In this document: positions 6,283 through 13,037 of the stretch, piece by piece | Numbering within the stretch: position 1 is the first letter of the stretch | Layout of the letters: every line of letters starts with the position of its first letter | Assembly: GCA_016463455.1 (NCBI GenBank) | Contig: JAEMRG010000021.1 | Span: 1 to 15,123 of the forward strand | Source: Rhodoferax sp. | Lineage (GTDB): Bacteria; Pseudomonadota; Gammaproteobacteria; Burkholderiales; Burkholderiaceae_C | Reading direction: 5' to 3' | Length of the DNA: 15,123 nt | Translations under genes and position numbers: made by a program | The notes under the pieces: generated by a model | Seen by the model: the letters and a program-made list of their open reading frames with translations, nothing else | What the model was told of the DNA's origin: nothing | Database searches by the model: none

Positions 6283-8070
6283 ATGGAAATATCTAAGGCC
6301 GAATTGGCCTCTGCTGCCGCTGCTGCGACAAACCCTAAATCCGCTAGTGTCCCAGAATTGCGCGGTGCCGAGATTTTGATCAAGGCCCTTCAGGCCGAGA
6401 ATGTCCAGTACGTTTGGGGCTATCCGGGCGGCGCAGTACTTCATATTTACGACGCGTTTTATAAGCAAAACACGATTCAGCACGTGCTGGTGCGCCATGA
6501 GCAGGCGGCGGTGCACGCTGCTGACGGCTATGCCAGAGCGACTGGTGAGGTCGGCGTTGCTTTGGTAACGTCGGGGCCGGGCGTCACCAATGCGGTGACT
6601 GGCATTGCCACCGCCTATATGGACAGCATTCCCATGGTGATCATCACCGGGCAGGTGCCAACCCACGCCATCGGCCTAGACGCTTTCCAAGAGTGCGATA
6701 CCGTGGGCATTACACGCCCTATTGTGAAGCACAATTTTTTGGTCAAAGATGCCCGCGATATGGCGGACATTATGAAAAAGGCCTTCCATATTGCGCGTAG
6801 CGGCCGTCCCGGTCCGGTCGTGGTCGATATTCCCAAGGACGTGTCCTTCAAGAAAGTTCCCTACAAAGGCTACCCCGCCAGCGTGGAAATGCGCTCCTAT
6901 AACCCGGTGCGTAAAGGCCACGGCGGGCAGATCCGAAAAGCGTTGCAACTCTTACTCGCGGCCAAGCGTCCGTATATCTACACCGGCGGCGGCGTTTTGC
7001 TCAGTGATGCCTCGATCCAATTGCGAACCCTGGTAGATATGCTGGGCTACCCTTGCACCAACACCCTGATGGGCTTGGGCGCTTACCCGGCCTCGGACCG
7101 CAAGTTCCTGGGCATGCTGGGGATGCATGGCACGATTGAAGCAAACAATGCCATGCAAAACTGCGATGTATTGTTGGCCGTTGGCGCGCGCTTTGATGAC
7201 CGAGTGATCGGCAACCCCAAGCATTTCGCGCAAAACGAGCGCAAGATTATCCATATTGATATCGATCCATCCAGCATTTCCAAACGCGTGAAGGTGGACA
7301 TCCCCATCGTTGGTGACGTCAAAGAAGTGCTAAATGAACTGATCGCAATGATCAGGGAAAGCACAGTCAAGCCCGACGCCCATGCGCTGGGCGCCTGGTG
7401 GGACACGATTGAAGGCTGGCGCGCGCGCCAGTGCCTGAAATATGACCATGGCAAAGGCGATGTAATCAAGCCCCAGTATGTGGTCGAGACCCTGTGGAAT
7501 ATGACCAAGGATGGCGATACCTACATCACATCGGACGTCGGGCAGCACCAGATGTGGGCGGCGCAGTATTACCGCTTTGACCAACCCCGCCGCTGGATTA
7601 ATTCGGGTGGCCTGGGCACCATGGGCGTGGGTATTCCTTACGCTATGGGCATCAAGCTGGCCAAGCCCGAGAGCGAGGTGTTTTGTATTACGGGTGAAGG
7701 CTCGGTACAGATGTGTATTCAGGAGCTTTCAACCTGCTTGCAATACAACACACCGATCAAAATTGTCTCGTTGAACAACCGTTTTTTAGGTATGGTGCGC
7801 CAATGGCAAGAGGTGGAGTATGAAGGCCGCTATAGCCATAGCTACATGGATGCCCTGCCCAATTTCGTGAAACTTGCCGAGGCCTACGGTCATGTGGGGA
7901 TGCTGATTGAGCGCCCGCAAGACGTGGAGCCGGCTTTGCGCGAGGCACGGCGCCTGAAGGATCGCACTGTGTTCATGGATTTTCGGACCGACCCGACAGA
8001 AAACGTCTTCCCCATGGTGCAAGCGGGCAAGGGCATTACCGAAATGCTGCTAGGTTCGGAAGACCTGTAA
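6283..8070 (+). CDS. ilvB: Acetolactate synthase (AHAS), large catalytic subunit
   Basis: A 595-residue ThDP- and FAD-dependent enzyme condensing pyruvate with pyruvate or 2-ketobutyrate, the first committed step to valine/leucine and isoleucine. The N-terminal ThDP-binding (PYR) domain has WGYPGGAVLHIYDAF and the catalytic glutamate E73 in VRHEQAAVHAADGYAR, followed by TSGPGVTNAVTGIATAY. The central FAD-binding domain spans roughly residues 200-355. The C-terminal ThDP domain carries the metal/diphosphate motif as GEGS...NN, where many AHAS enzymes have GDGS; the Glu variant is, as far as I recall, normal in betaproteobacterial enzymes. FLGMVRQWQEVEYEGRYSHSYM is typical. It is the first gene of ilvBHC. 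ilvI would be an equivalent name. Confidence 0.95.
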   Translation: MEISKAELASAAAAATNPKSASVPELRGAEILIKALQAENVQYVWGYPGGAVLHIYDAFYKQNTIQHVLVRHEQAAVHAADGYARATGEVGVALVTSGPGVTNAVTGIATAYMDSIPMVIITGQVPTHAIGLDAFQECDTVGITRPIVKHNFLVKDARDMADIMKKAFHIARSGRPGPVVVDIPKDVSFKKVPYKGYPASVEMRSYNPVRKGHGGQIRKALQLLLAAKRPYIYTGGGVLLSDASIQLRTLVDMLGYPCTNTLMGLGAYPASDRKFLGMLGMHGTIEANNAMQNCDVLLAVGARFDDRVIGNPKHFAQNERKIIHIDIDPSSISKRVKVDIPIVGDVKEVLNELIAMIRESTVKPDAHALGAWWDTIEGWRARQCLKYDHGKGDVIKPQYVVETLWNMTKDGDTYITSDVGQHQMWAAQYYRFDQPRRWINSGGLGTMGVGIPYAMGIKLAKPESEVFCITGEGSVQMCIQELSTCLQYNTPIKIVSLNNRFLGMVRQWQEVEYEGRYSHSYMDALPNFVKLAEAYGHVGMLIERPQDVEPALREARRLKDRTVFMDFRTDPTENVFPMVQAGKGITEMLLGSEDL

Positions 8071-8125
8071 GCGCCAAAGTTGGCATTTAATTAACCACTG
8101 ACTGACAAATCTATTGCTTGTCAAG

Positions 8126-8147
8126 CCTGTGCGTTACCGCGCGCAGG
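8126..8147 (+). promoter_or_regulatory. Hairpin in the ilvB-ilvH gap
   Basis: CCTGTGCG (8126-8133) pairs with CGCGCAGG (8140-8147) across a six-base loop, giving an 8-bp stem with one G-T wobble. No T-tract follows, so it is not an intrinsic terminator. A weaker repeat, GACAA (8104-8108) with TTGTC (8118-8122), precedes it. The hairpin ends about 14 bases before the AGAGG that probably serves ilvH. It may affect mRNA processing or stability between the two genes; this is inference. Confidence 0.4.
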
Positions 8148-8177
8148 GGAGGGCGGTGAAAAGAGGCGTCTATTTTT

Positions 8178-8669
8178 ATGAAACACATCATCGCTGTTTT
8201 GCTGGAAAACGAACCCGGCGCCCTGTCCCGTGTGGTCGGCTTGTTTTCTGCGCGTGGATACAACATTGAGTCATTAACGGTGGCACCCACCGAGGACCCT
8301 AGCTTGTCGCGCATGACCTTGCAGACCAATGGCTCGGACGACGTGATTGAGCAAATCACCAAACATTTGAATCGCCTGATCGAGGTGGTCAAGGTGGTGG
8401 ATTTGACCGAAGGCGCGTACATCGAGCGCGAACTCATGATCGTCAAGGTACGCGCTGTCGGCAAAGAGCGCGAGGAAATGAAGCGCATGGCCGATATTTT
8501 CCGTGGCCGGGTCATCGACGTGACGGACAAAAGCTACACCATAGAGTTGACCGGCGACCAGGCAAAAAATGATGCGTTTTTGCAGGCGATCGAGACGGAC
8601 GCTATTTTGGAGACGGTGCGCACGGGTGCCAGTGGCATAGGACGCGGTGAGCGGGTGTTGCGCGTGTGA
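8178..8669 (+). CDS. ilvH: Acetolactate synthase, small regulatory subunit
   Basis: A 163-residue regulatory subunit, the standard family length, which stimulates the large subunit and confers feedback inhibition by valine. The N-terminal ACT domain (about 1-78) begins KHIIAVLLENEPGALSRV and keeps N11, G14 and N29, which line the valine site in E. coli IlvH, so valine sensitivity is expected. The C-terminal domain (about 84-160) includes ERELMIVKVRA and ends GIGRGERVLRV, as in the family. The ATG is preceded by AGAGG at about 12 bases, a long spacing. It lies 107 bp after ilvB and 100 bp before ilvC, wider gaps than a tightly packed operon would have. Confidence 0.95.
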   Translation: MKHIIAVLLENEPGALSRVVGLFSARGYNIESLTVAPTEDPSLSRMTLQTNGSDDVIEQITKHLNRLIEVVKVVDLTEGAYIERELMIVKVRAVGKEREEMKRMADIFRGRVIDVTDKSYTIELTGDQAKNDAFLQAIETDAILETVRTGASGIGRGERVLRV

Positions 8670-8705
8670 GCGCAGGGGGGTTCGCGGCGTGCACCTTACA
8701 GCGCA

Positions 8706-8734
8706 TTGCGAGCCGCTTGAATTGATTTTGTAAC
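8706..8734 (+). promoter_or_regulatory. Weak candidate promoter for ilvC
   Basis: TTGCGA (8706-8711) and TGTAAC (8729-8734) with a 17-bp spacer each match four of six sigma-70 consensus bases. The position inside the ilvH-ilvC gap would give ilvC its own transcript, but the match is weak. Confidence 0.2.
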
Positions 8735-8735
8735 T

Positions 8736-8758
8736 TGGCGCAGGACGCCATTATTTTT
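8736..8758 (+). terminator. Terminator-like hairpin just before ilvC (possible attenuator)
   Basis: TGGCG (8736-8740), loop CAGGA, CGCCA (8746-8750), then TTATTTTT (8751-8758). The 5-bp stem followed directly by a T-rich tract has the form of a weak intrinsic terminator. It ends one base before the GGAG (8760-8763) that serves ilvC, so it could reduce read-through into ilvC or modulate its translation. Confidence 0.4.
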
Positions 8759-8769
8759 CGGAGAAAAGC

Positions 8770-9786
8770 ATGAAGGTGTATTACGACAAAGACTGCGACC
8801 TGAGCCTGATCAAAGGTAAAACGGTGGCCATCATCGGTTATGGCAGCCAGGGACATGCCCATGCCCAAAATTTGAATGACAGCGGTGTGAAAGTCGTTGT
8901 TGGCCTACGCAAAGGCGGCGCATCTTGGCCTAAGGTGGAAAAAGCGGGCTTAGAAGTCGCCGAAGTGGCAGATGCCGTGCGCGCAGCCGATGTGGTGATG
9001 GTTTTGCTGCCCGATGAGCAAATCGGTACGGTTTATACCCAGGATATCGAGCCCAACATTAAATCGGGTGCGTCGCTGGTGTTTGCCCACGGATTTAACG
9101 TGCATTACGGCCTGGTCAGTCCCCGCGCCGACTTGGACGTCTGGATGGTCGCGCCCAAGGCGCCCGGCCATACTGTGCGCGGAACCTATGCCCAAGGCGG
9201 CGGTGTGCCCCATCTGATCGCAGTGCACCAAGACAAATCGGGCCGCACGCGCGATATGGCGCTGAGCTACGCCATGGCCAATGGCGGCGGCAAGGCCGGC
9301 ATCATTGAAACCAATTTCCGCGAAGAGACGGAGACGGACTTGTTCGGCGAACAAGCCGTTTTGTGCGGTGGAACGGTAGAACTGATCAAAGCCGGTTTTG
9401 AAACTCTGGTGGAAGCCGGTTATGCGCCCGAAATGGCCTATTTCGAATGCCTACACGAGCTCAAGTTGATCGTGGATATGATTTATGAGGGCGGCATCGC
9501 CAACATGAATTATTCGATCTCCAACAATGCCGAGTACGGTGAATATGTCACTGGCCCGCGCATCGTGACGGACGCGACCAAAGCGGCCATGCGCCAGTGC
9601 CTCAAAGACATTCAAACCGGCGAATACGCCAAGAGCTTTATCTTGGAAAACAAGGCGGGAGCCCCAACCCTGTTGAGTCGCCGCCGTTTGACCGCGGAGC
9701 ACCAGATTGAGCAGGTCGGCGAGACCTTGCGCGCGATGATGCCGTGGATCAAGAAAAACAAGCTGGTGGACCAAACCCGAAACTAA
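8770..9786 (+). CDS. ilvC: Ketol-acid reductoisomerase, class I
   Basis: A 338-residue Mg2+- and NADPH-dependent enzyme that isomerises and reduces acetolactate or acetohydroxybutyrate, the second common step of branched-chain amino acid synthesis. The Rossmann domain has GYGSQGHAHAQN at 23-34. H107 in AHGFN is the conserved active-site histidine. The metal ligands D190 and E194 (ETDLFGEQ) and E226 and E230 (FECLHELKLIVD) are all present. The length is that of the short class I enzymes with one knotted C-terminal domain. GGAG at 8760-8763, six bases before ATG, fixes the start. A strong hairpin follows 28 bp after the stop. Confidence 0.97.
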   Translation: MKVYYDKDCDLSLIKGKTVAIIGYGSQGHAHAQNLNDSGVKVVVGLRKGGASWPKVEKAGLEVAEVADAVRAADVVMVLLPDEQIGTVYTQDIEPNIKSGASLVFAHGFNVHYGLVSPRADLDVWMVAPKAPGHTVRGTYAQGGGVPHLIAVHQDKSGRTRDMALSYAMANGGGKAGIIETNFREETETDLFGEQAVLCGGTVELIKAGFETLVEAGYAPEMAYFECLHELKLIVDMIYEGGIANMNYSISNNAEYGEYVTGPRIVTDATKAAMRQCLKDIQTGEYAKSFILENKAGAPTLLSRRRLTAEHQIEQVGETLRAMMPWIKKNKLVDQTRN

Positions 9787-9814
9787 TCCGGCTCTGCCGC
9801 AATGGAGACGGCGT

Positions 9815-9840
9815 CCAAAGGCCACTAGGGTGGCCTTTGG
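9815..9840 (+). terminator. Strong hairpin after ilvC
   Basis: CCAAAGGCCAC (9815-9825) pairs perfectly with GTGGCCTTTGG (9830-9840) around a TAGG loop, an 11-bp stem. It is followed only by CGTTCC, so the T-tract is poor; read-through into pssA is possible. Position and strength fit the end of the ilv transcript. Confidence 0.65.
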
Positions 9841-9938
9841 CGTTCCAAGAGATATGCCGCCTGGGCTGGCTCAGCGTACACTGCATTCGGTGTGCGGTAA
9901 CAGTAGCGCCCGGCCGCACGCCCCATCTGAATTACACC

Positions 9939-9942
9939 AGGA
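9939..9942 (+). promoter_or_regulatory. Ribosome-binding site deciding the pssA start
   Basis: AGGA lies seven bases before ATG at 9950. The frame is open upstream to 9830, but that extension overlaps the terminator hairpin and lacks family-like sequence, so 9950 is chosen. Confidence 0.6.
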
Positions 9943-9949
9943 TCATTGC

Positions 9950-10759
9950 ATGGACGAAAACACGCAGGCTGACGGCGACGAGCCGGTTTTTGTGCGCAAA
10001 CGGCGCAAAGGCATTTACGTCCTTCCCAATTTATTTACTTTAGCGGCTTTGTTTGGCGGCTTTTATGCGGTGGTCATGGCCATGCAAGGGCATTTCGATC
10101 AGTCCGCCATCGGCATTTTTTGCGCCATGGTGTTGGACAGCTTAGATGGACGCGTGGCCCGCATGACCAACACCCAAAGTGCTTTTGGCGAGCAAATGGA
10201 TTCACTGTCGGACATGGTGTCCTTTGGCGCCGCGCCGGCCCTGGTGTCCTACGAATGGGTGCTTAAGGGCTTGGGTAAATGGGGTTGGTTTGCCGCTTTT
10301 GTGTATTGTTCTTGTGCGGCCTTGCGATTGGCTCGTTTCAATGTGAACACCCATGTGGTCGACAAGCGCTATTTCCAAGGGCTTCCGTCGCCCGCTGCGG
10401 CGGCCTTGGTCGCCGGCTTCATCTGGTGGTGTACCGACCTGGGCATTGCACCAGCCTCGGTGGCTTGGTTTATGTTCGCCTGGGTGCTGTACGCCGGACT
10501 CACCATGGTGACCAACCTCCCGTTTTACAGCTTTAAAGACGTCAGCATGAAGCAAAGCGTGCCTTTCGCCGTTATTGTTTTGATCGCCTTGGGGATCGCC
10601 ATTATCAATATCGACCCACCGACGGTGATGCTAGGAATTTTTGTGGTGTATGGTTTCAGCGGCTACGTGGTCTACGGGATACGTAAATTCCGAGGCGTTC
10701 CGGTCAGCGTGATCAGCACCTCAACGGATGAGCCCGATGAGCGCGGGATGCATAAATAA
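9950..10759 (+). CDS. pssA: CDP-diacylglycerol--serine O-phosphatidyltransferase
   Basis: A 269-residue inner-membrane enzyme making phosphatidylserine from CDP-diacylglycerol and serine, the precursor of phosphatidylethanolamine. The CDP-alcohol phosphatidyltransferase signature DG-x2-AR-x8-G-x3-D-x3-D is complete: D66-G67, A70-R71, G80, D84 and D88, in LDSLDGRVAR...FGEQMDSLSD. Several hydrophobic spans follow, with conserved LRLARFN and FQGLPSPAAAA segments typical of the type II PssA. The start is the ATG at 9950. It follows ilvC after a strong hairpin. The phosphatidylserine decarboxylase gene psd, sometimes adjacent in this order, is not in the window. Immediately after its stop the same frame reads into a leuA-like remnant. 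Confidence 0.93.
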   Translation: MDENTQADGDEPVFVRKRRKGIYVLPNLFTLAALFGGFYAVVMAMQGHFDQSAIGIFCAMVLDSLDGRVARMTNTQSAFGEQMDSLSDMVSFGAAPALVSYEWVLKGLGKWGWFAAFVYCSCAALRLARFNVNTHVVDKRYFQGLPSPAAAALVAGFIWWCTDLGIAPASVAWFMFAWVLYAGLTMVTNLPFYSFKDVSMKQSVPFAVIVLIALGIAIINIDPPTVMLGIFVVYGFSGYVVYGIRKFRGVPVSVISTSTDEPDERGMHK

Positions 10760-10822
10760 ATTGCCGTACCACGGCGTCAATCCCCACAGCGGCACACCCA
10801 ACGCCGCGATCCGGTGAAGCCA

Positions 10823-10957
10823 TATTTGCAAATCAGGGGGCGCAAGGTCGACTTAACAGGCACGCGCCCGGACATTGTGGTGGCCTCTTCAAAAGCGTAC
10901 TTGAGCGTCCTCAAGCAGCTGAAAAACAAGTCCAATCCTCCTGCAGTCCGGGCTTAG
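10823..10957 (+). pseudogene. leuA: Remnant of 2-isopropylmalate synthase C-terminus (leuA 3' end)
   Basis: The frame that closes pssA with TAA (10757-10759) stays open to a TAG at 10955-10957. Its last 45 codons read like the extreme C-terminus of betaproteobacterial LeuA: QIRGRKVDLTGTRPDIVVAS, then SKAYLSVLKQLKNKSNPP. Intact enzymes end with a pattern like GR-V-(N)G-G-x-DIVVAS-KAY-ALNKL. No start codon with a ribosome-binding site and no catalytic TIM-barrel sequence precede it; 10760-10822 encodes nothing recognisable. In related genomes leuA commonly follows pssA, so the simplest reading is an internal deletion that removed most of leuA. The assignment rests on recalled family patterns, not an alignment. 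Confidence 0.6.
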
Positions 10958-10959
10958 TT

Positions 10960-11040
10960 GTAGATTTACATGAATTTGCATCATGTTTCTCATGTAAGTG
11001 CTTGATTTGTTATATTTTTTGATTAAAATGCAATTTTTAA
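10960..11040 (+). promoter_or_regulatory. AT-rich promoter and repeat region of the PBP7-type gene
   Basis: A candidate sigma-70 promoter is TTGATT (11002-11007), a 16-bp spacer, and TAAAAT (11024-11029). Upstream lie three CATG-centred elements: TTACATGA (10966-10973), TCATGT (10981-10986) and TCATGTAA (10990-10997); the first and last are perfect inverse complements. Their position directly upstream of the -35 is that of an operator or activator site. With the leuA remnant, this accounts for the 329 bp without an intact gene. Confidence 0.5.
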
Positions 11041-11088
11041 TTGACGGAAGCGCGGGTTTAGCGCCTAAAAAGTCGTATTCGGTGCACA

Positions 11089-12120
11089 TTGGCTAAAAAA
11101 CTTTTAACTTTATTGTCACTTTTGCTTTGCTTAGGCATGACCTTTGCCGCGCAGGATGTCAAGCGCAAGGGCCGCGTGGTTCCGCCCAGCCAGCAAATAA
11201 AGAGCAAATGGGTTAAGGCGAAAAATTTCGGGAAAGCGCCGGTAAAGAGCAAAGCCAGGAAGCAGGTTGCGAAAAAGCCAAGTTTTGGTGATGTCGCCGG
11301 CTTGCACCGCGCCCCTGATGCGCTGGCGCTCAAGTCCAGCGTGGCTTTCGTGATTGACCAAGACACCAAAGAGGTCTTGTTGCACAAAAATGAACTGGCA
11401 GTGCTCCCGATTGCCTCGCTCACCAAATTGATGACAGGCGTGCTGATCAGCGAAGCGCGTCTTCCGATGGATGACTTAATCACCATCAGTCAGGATGACG
11501 TAGACATGGAAAAGGGCAGCCGTTCTCGCCTGACTGTGGGCACCAGACTTAGCCGGGGAGAGTTGTTGCATTTGGCGCTGATGTCTAGCGAGAACCGCGC
11601 TGCCTATGCGCTGGGCCGAACCTTCCCCGGAGGAATGCCTCATTTCGTTAGCCTTATGAACGCCAAAGCCGCAGAGCTAGGCATGGCCGCCACCAGTTAT
11701 GTGGAGCCGACCGGGCTCTCCAGCAAAAACCAATCAAGTGCCAAAGACCTTGCTATTTTGGTCAATTACGCTTATGCCGACTCCACCTTGCGCGAGTATT
11801 CCACGTCGCCCGGTCACCAAGTGGAAGTGGGACGGCGCACCTTGCAGTTCAATAACACCAATCGCCTGGTAAAAAATCCTGACTGGGATATCGGACTGCA
11901 AAAAACCGGGTATATCTCTGAGGCTGGTCAGTGCCTGGTGATGCAGGTCAAAGTGGCCGGTCGAAAAATCATTATGGTTTTTCTGGATTCCGCTGGCAAA
12001 CTCAGCCGTATTGGCGATGCGGAGCGGGTGCGCCGCTGGATGGAATCAGCACCCATGGGCAGTACCCGCGTGTCCCCGGTTGCCGCACTTGAATTGCCGG
12101 GTACGCCAATCAGGCACTAA
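11089..12120 (+). CDS. pbpG: D-alanyl-D-alanine endopeptidase (PBP7-like, peptidase S11)
   Basis: A 343-residue low-molecular-mass penicillin-binding protein acting on peptidoglycan cross-links in the periplasm. All three serine-peptidase motifs are present: S110-L-T-K113 in IASLTKLMTG, S167-E-N169 in LMSSENRA, and K272-T-G274 in LQKTGYISEAG. Residues 1-20 (MAKKLLTLLSLLLCLGMTFA) are a signal peptide. Residues 24-64 are Lys/Arg-rich and could contact the wall or membrane. The frame upstream is closed by a TAG at 11059-11061 with no ATG, so initiation is probably at the TTG at 11089, with only a weak GGTG before it. The endopeptidase versus carboxypeptidase assignment (pbpG versus dacA/C) is by overall resemblance and less certain. 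Confidence 0.88.
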   Translation: MAKKLLTLLSLLLCLGMTFAAQDVKRKGRVVPPSQQIKSKWVKAKNFGKAPVKSKARKQVAKKPSFGDVAGLHRAPDALALKSSVAFVIDQDTKEVLLHKNELAVLPIASLTKLMTGVLISEARLPMDDLITISQDDVDMEKGSRSRLTVGTRLSRGELLHLALMSSENRAAYALGRTFPGGMPHFVSLMNAKAAELGMAATSYVEPTGLSSKNQSSAKDLAILVNYAYADSTLREYSTSPGHQVEVGRRTLQFNNTNRLVKNPDWDIGLQKTGYISEAGQCLVMQVKVAGRKIIMVFLDSAGKLSRIGDAERVRRWMESAPMGSTRVSPVAALELPGTPIRH

Positions 12121-12127
12121 GTCCCGG

Positions 12128-12146
12128 CCCAGCCTCTGGGATTTTT
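12128..12146 (+). terminator. Intrinsic terminator after pbpG
   Basis: CCCAG (12128-12132), loop CCT, CTGGG (12136-12140), then ATTTTT. It begins eight bases after the pbpG stop. The stem is short, but the T-tract is in place. Confidence 0.6.
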
Positions 12147-12183
12147 CCTAGGCGCCAAACTAAGCCGGCTACCAGGCTATTGT

Positions 12184-12963
12184 TTAGCGATCGCTAAAGC
12201 CCAAAGTTGTGGAAATTTCCTTCGCCGTTTCTTTGAGACGCGGCATCCAACTGTCCTCCATGCGGCTGGACGGTGAAGAGATCGACAAACCAGCGATGAG
12301 TTTGTTCTGGTCATCGTAAATGCCTGCGGCCATGCAGCGCACACCTAGCTCTAATTCTTCGTTGTCGCTGGCTTGGCCATACTGACGCACCCGAGATAAC
12401 TCGCGTTCTAACGTAGCCAACTCGGTAATGCTGTTTTTGGTGTGGCCCTTCAATCCGGTGCGGGTCGCATAAGCGCGTATGCGCTGCGGGTCGTCTGCGG
12501 CGAGGAATAGCTTGCCAACGGAGGTGAGATGCAAGGGTGCCCGTCCACCAATGGCCCGTACGACTTGCATGCCAGAGCGCTCGCTGTAAGCGCGCTCCAC
12601 GTAAATAATTTCGTCGCCCTGGCGCATACTCAGGTTGACCGGTTGCTGGGTCAGCTTATGTAACTCGCGCATGGGTGCAATCGCTGCATCACGGACATTC
12701 AGGCGACCTTTGACCAGGTTGCCCAATTCAAGCAAGCGCATACCCAGGCGATAGCTGCCCGGTTGCGGGCGGTCCGCAAAGCGGCCCAGCACCAGGTCGT
12801 TCAAAATGCGATGTGCGGTGGAGGGGTGCAGACCGGCTTTGTCACTAATGTCTTTGAGTGTCATCGCTTCTTCGCGCGATGCCAGTACGTCTATCAGCGT
12901 AAACATGCGCTCGATGACTTGTACCGATGGCGCCAAGGGGCTGTTGGAGTCTTGTTTGGTCAT
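12184..12963 (-). CDS. IclR family transcriptional regulator
   Basis: A 259-residue regulator of the usual family length. The N-terminal winged helix-turn-helix (about 15-75) reads VIERMFTLIDVLA, then MTLKDISDKAGLHPSTAHRI with the recognition helix at the end. The C-terminal effector-binding domain (about 80-255) includes AIGGRAPLHLTSVGKLFLA, the typical SVGK-like segment, and DNEELELGVRCMAAGIYD. The effector and target genes are unknown; no catabolic genes are adjacent. It is the last gene on the minus strand after aat and bpt, 74 bp downstream of bpt, in a gap holding three short palindromes that could be its own operator. The ATG at 12963 lacks a clear Shine-Dalgarno sequence. It converges on pbpG. 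Confidence 0.92.
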   Translation of the reverse strand: MTKQDSNSPLAPSVQVIERMFTLIDVLASREEAMTLKDISDKAGLHPSTAHRILNDLVLGRFADRPQPGSYRLGMRLLELGNLVKGRLNVRDAAIAPMRELHKLTQQPVNLSMRQGDEIIYVERAYSERSGMQVVRAIGGRAPLHLTSVGKLFLAADDPQRIRAYATRTGLKGHTKNSITELATLERELSRVRQYGQASDNEELELGVRCMAAGIYDDQNKLIAGLSISSPSSRMEDSWMPRLKETAKEISTTLGFSDR

Positions 12964-12992
12964 GGGCAGCGAATTGGAAAACCTGATTTTGC

Positions 12993-13037
12993 GCTATAGC
13001 AAGGGCCGGCTAACAATTAGCGGGAATTTAATAAATT
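12993..13037 (-). promoter_or_regulatory. Cluster of three palindromes upstream of the IclR gene
   Basis: The 74-bp gap contains GCTATAGC (12993-13000), GCTAA-CAA-TTAGC (13009-13021) and AATTTA-A-TAAATT (13025-13037, ending at the bpt stop codon). IclR regulators often bind palindromes at their own promoters, so these are candidate operators. Individually they are short; no convincing -35/-10 pair is visible. Confidence 0.35.

Noticed and set aside
6191..6379. Short plus-strand frame overlapping the ilvB start as a possible leader peptide
   Set aside because: Not enriched in consecutive Leu/Val/Ile codons before ilvB, overlaps ilvB out of frame, and no terminator/antiterminator pair follows it.
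6145..6666. Minus-strand 173-codon open frame across the ilvB start
   Set aside because: Antisense to the ilvB leader and ThDP domain; composition is not protein-like.
7606..7770. GEGS instead of GDGS in the ilvB ThDP motif as a damaged active site
   Set aside because: The acidic metal ligand is retained and, as far as I recall, Glu is usual in betaproteobacterial AHAS; the rest of the motif is intact.
10889..11089. Minus-strand 66-codon frame in the pssA-pbpG gap
   Set aside because: Antisense to the leuA-like remnant and promoter region, no ribosome-binding site, no recognisable domain.
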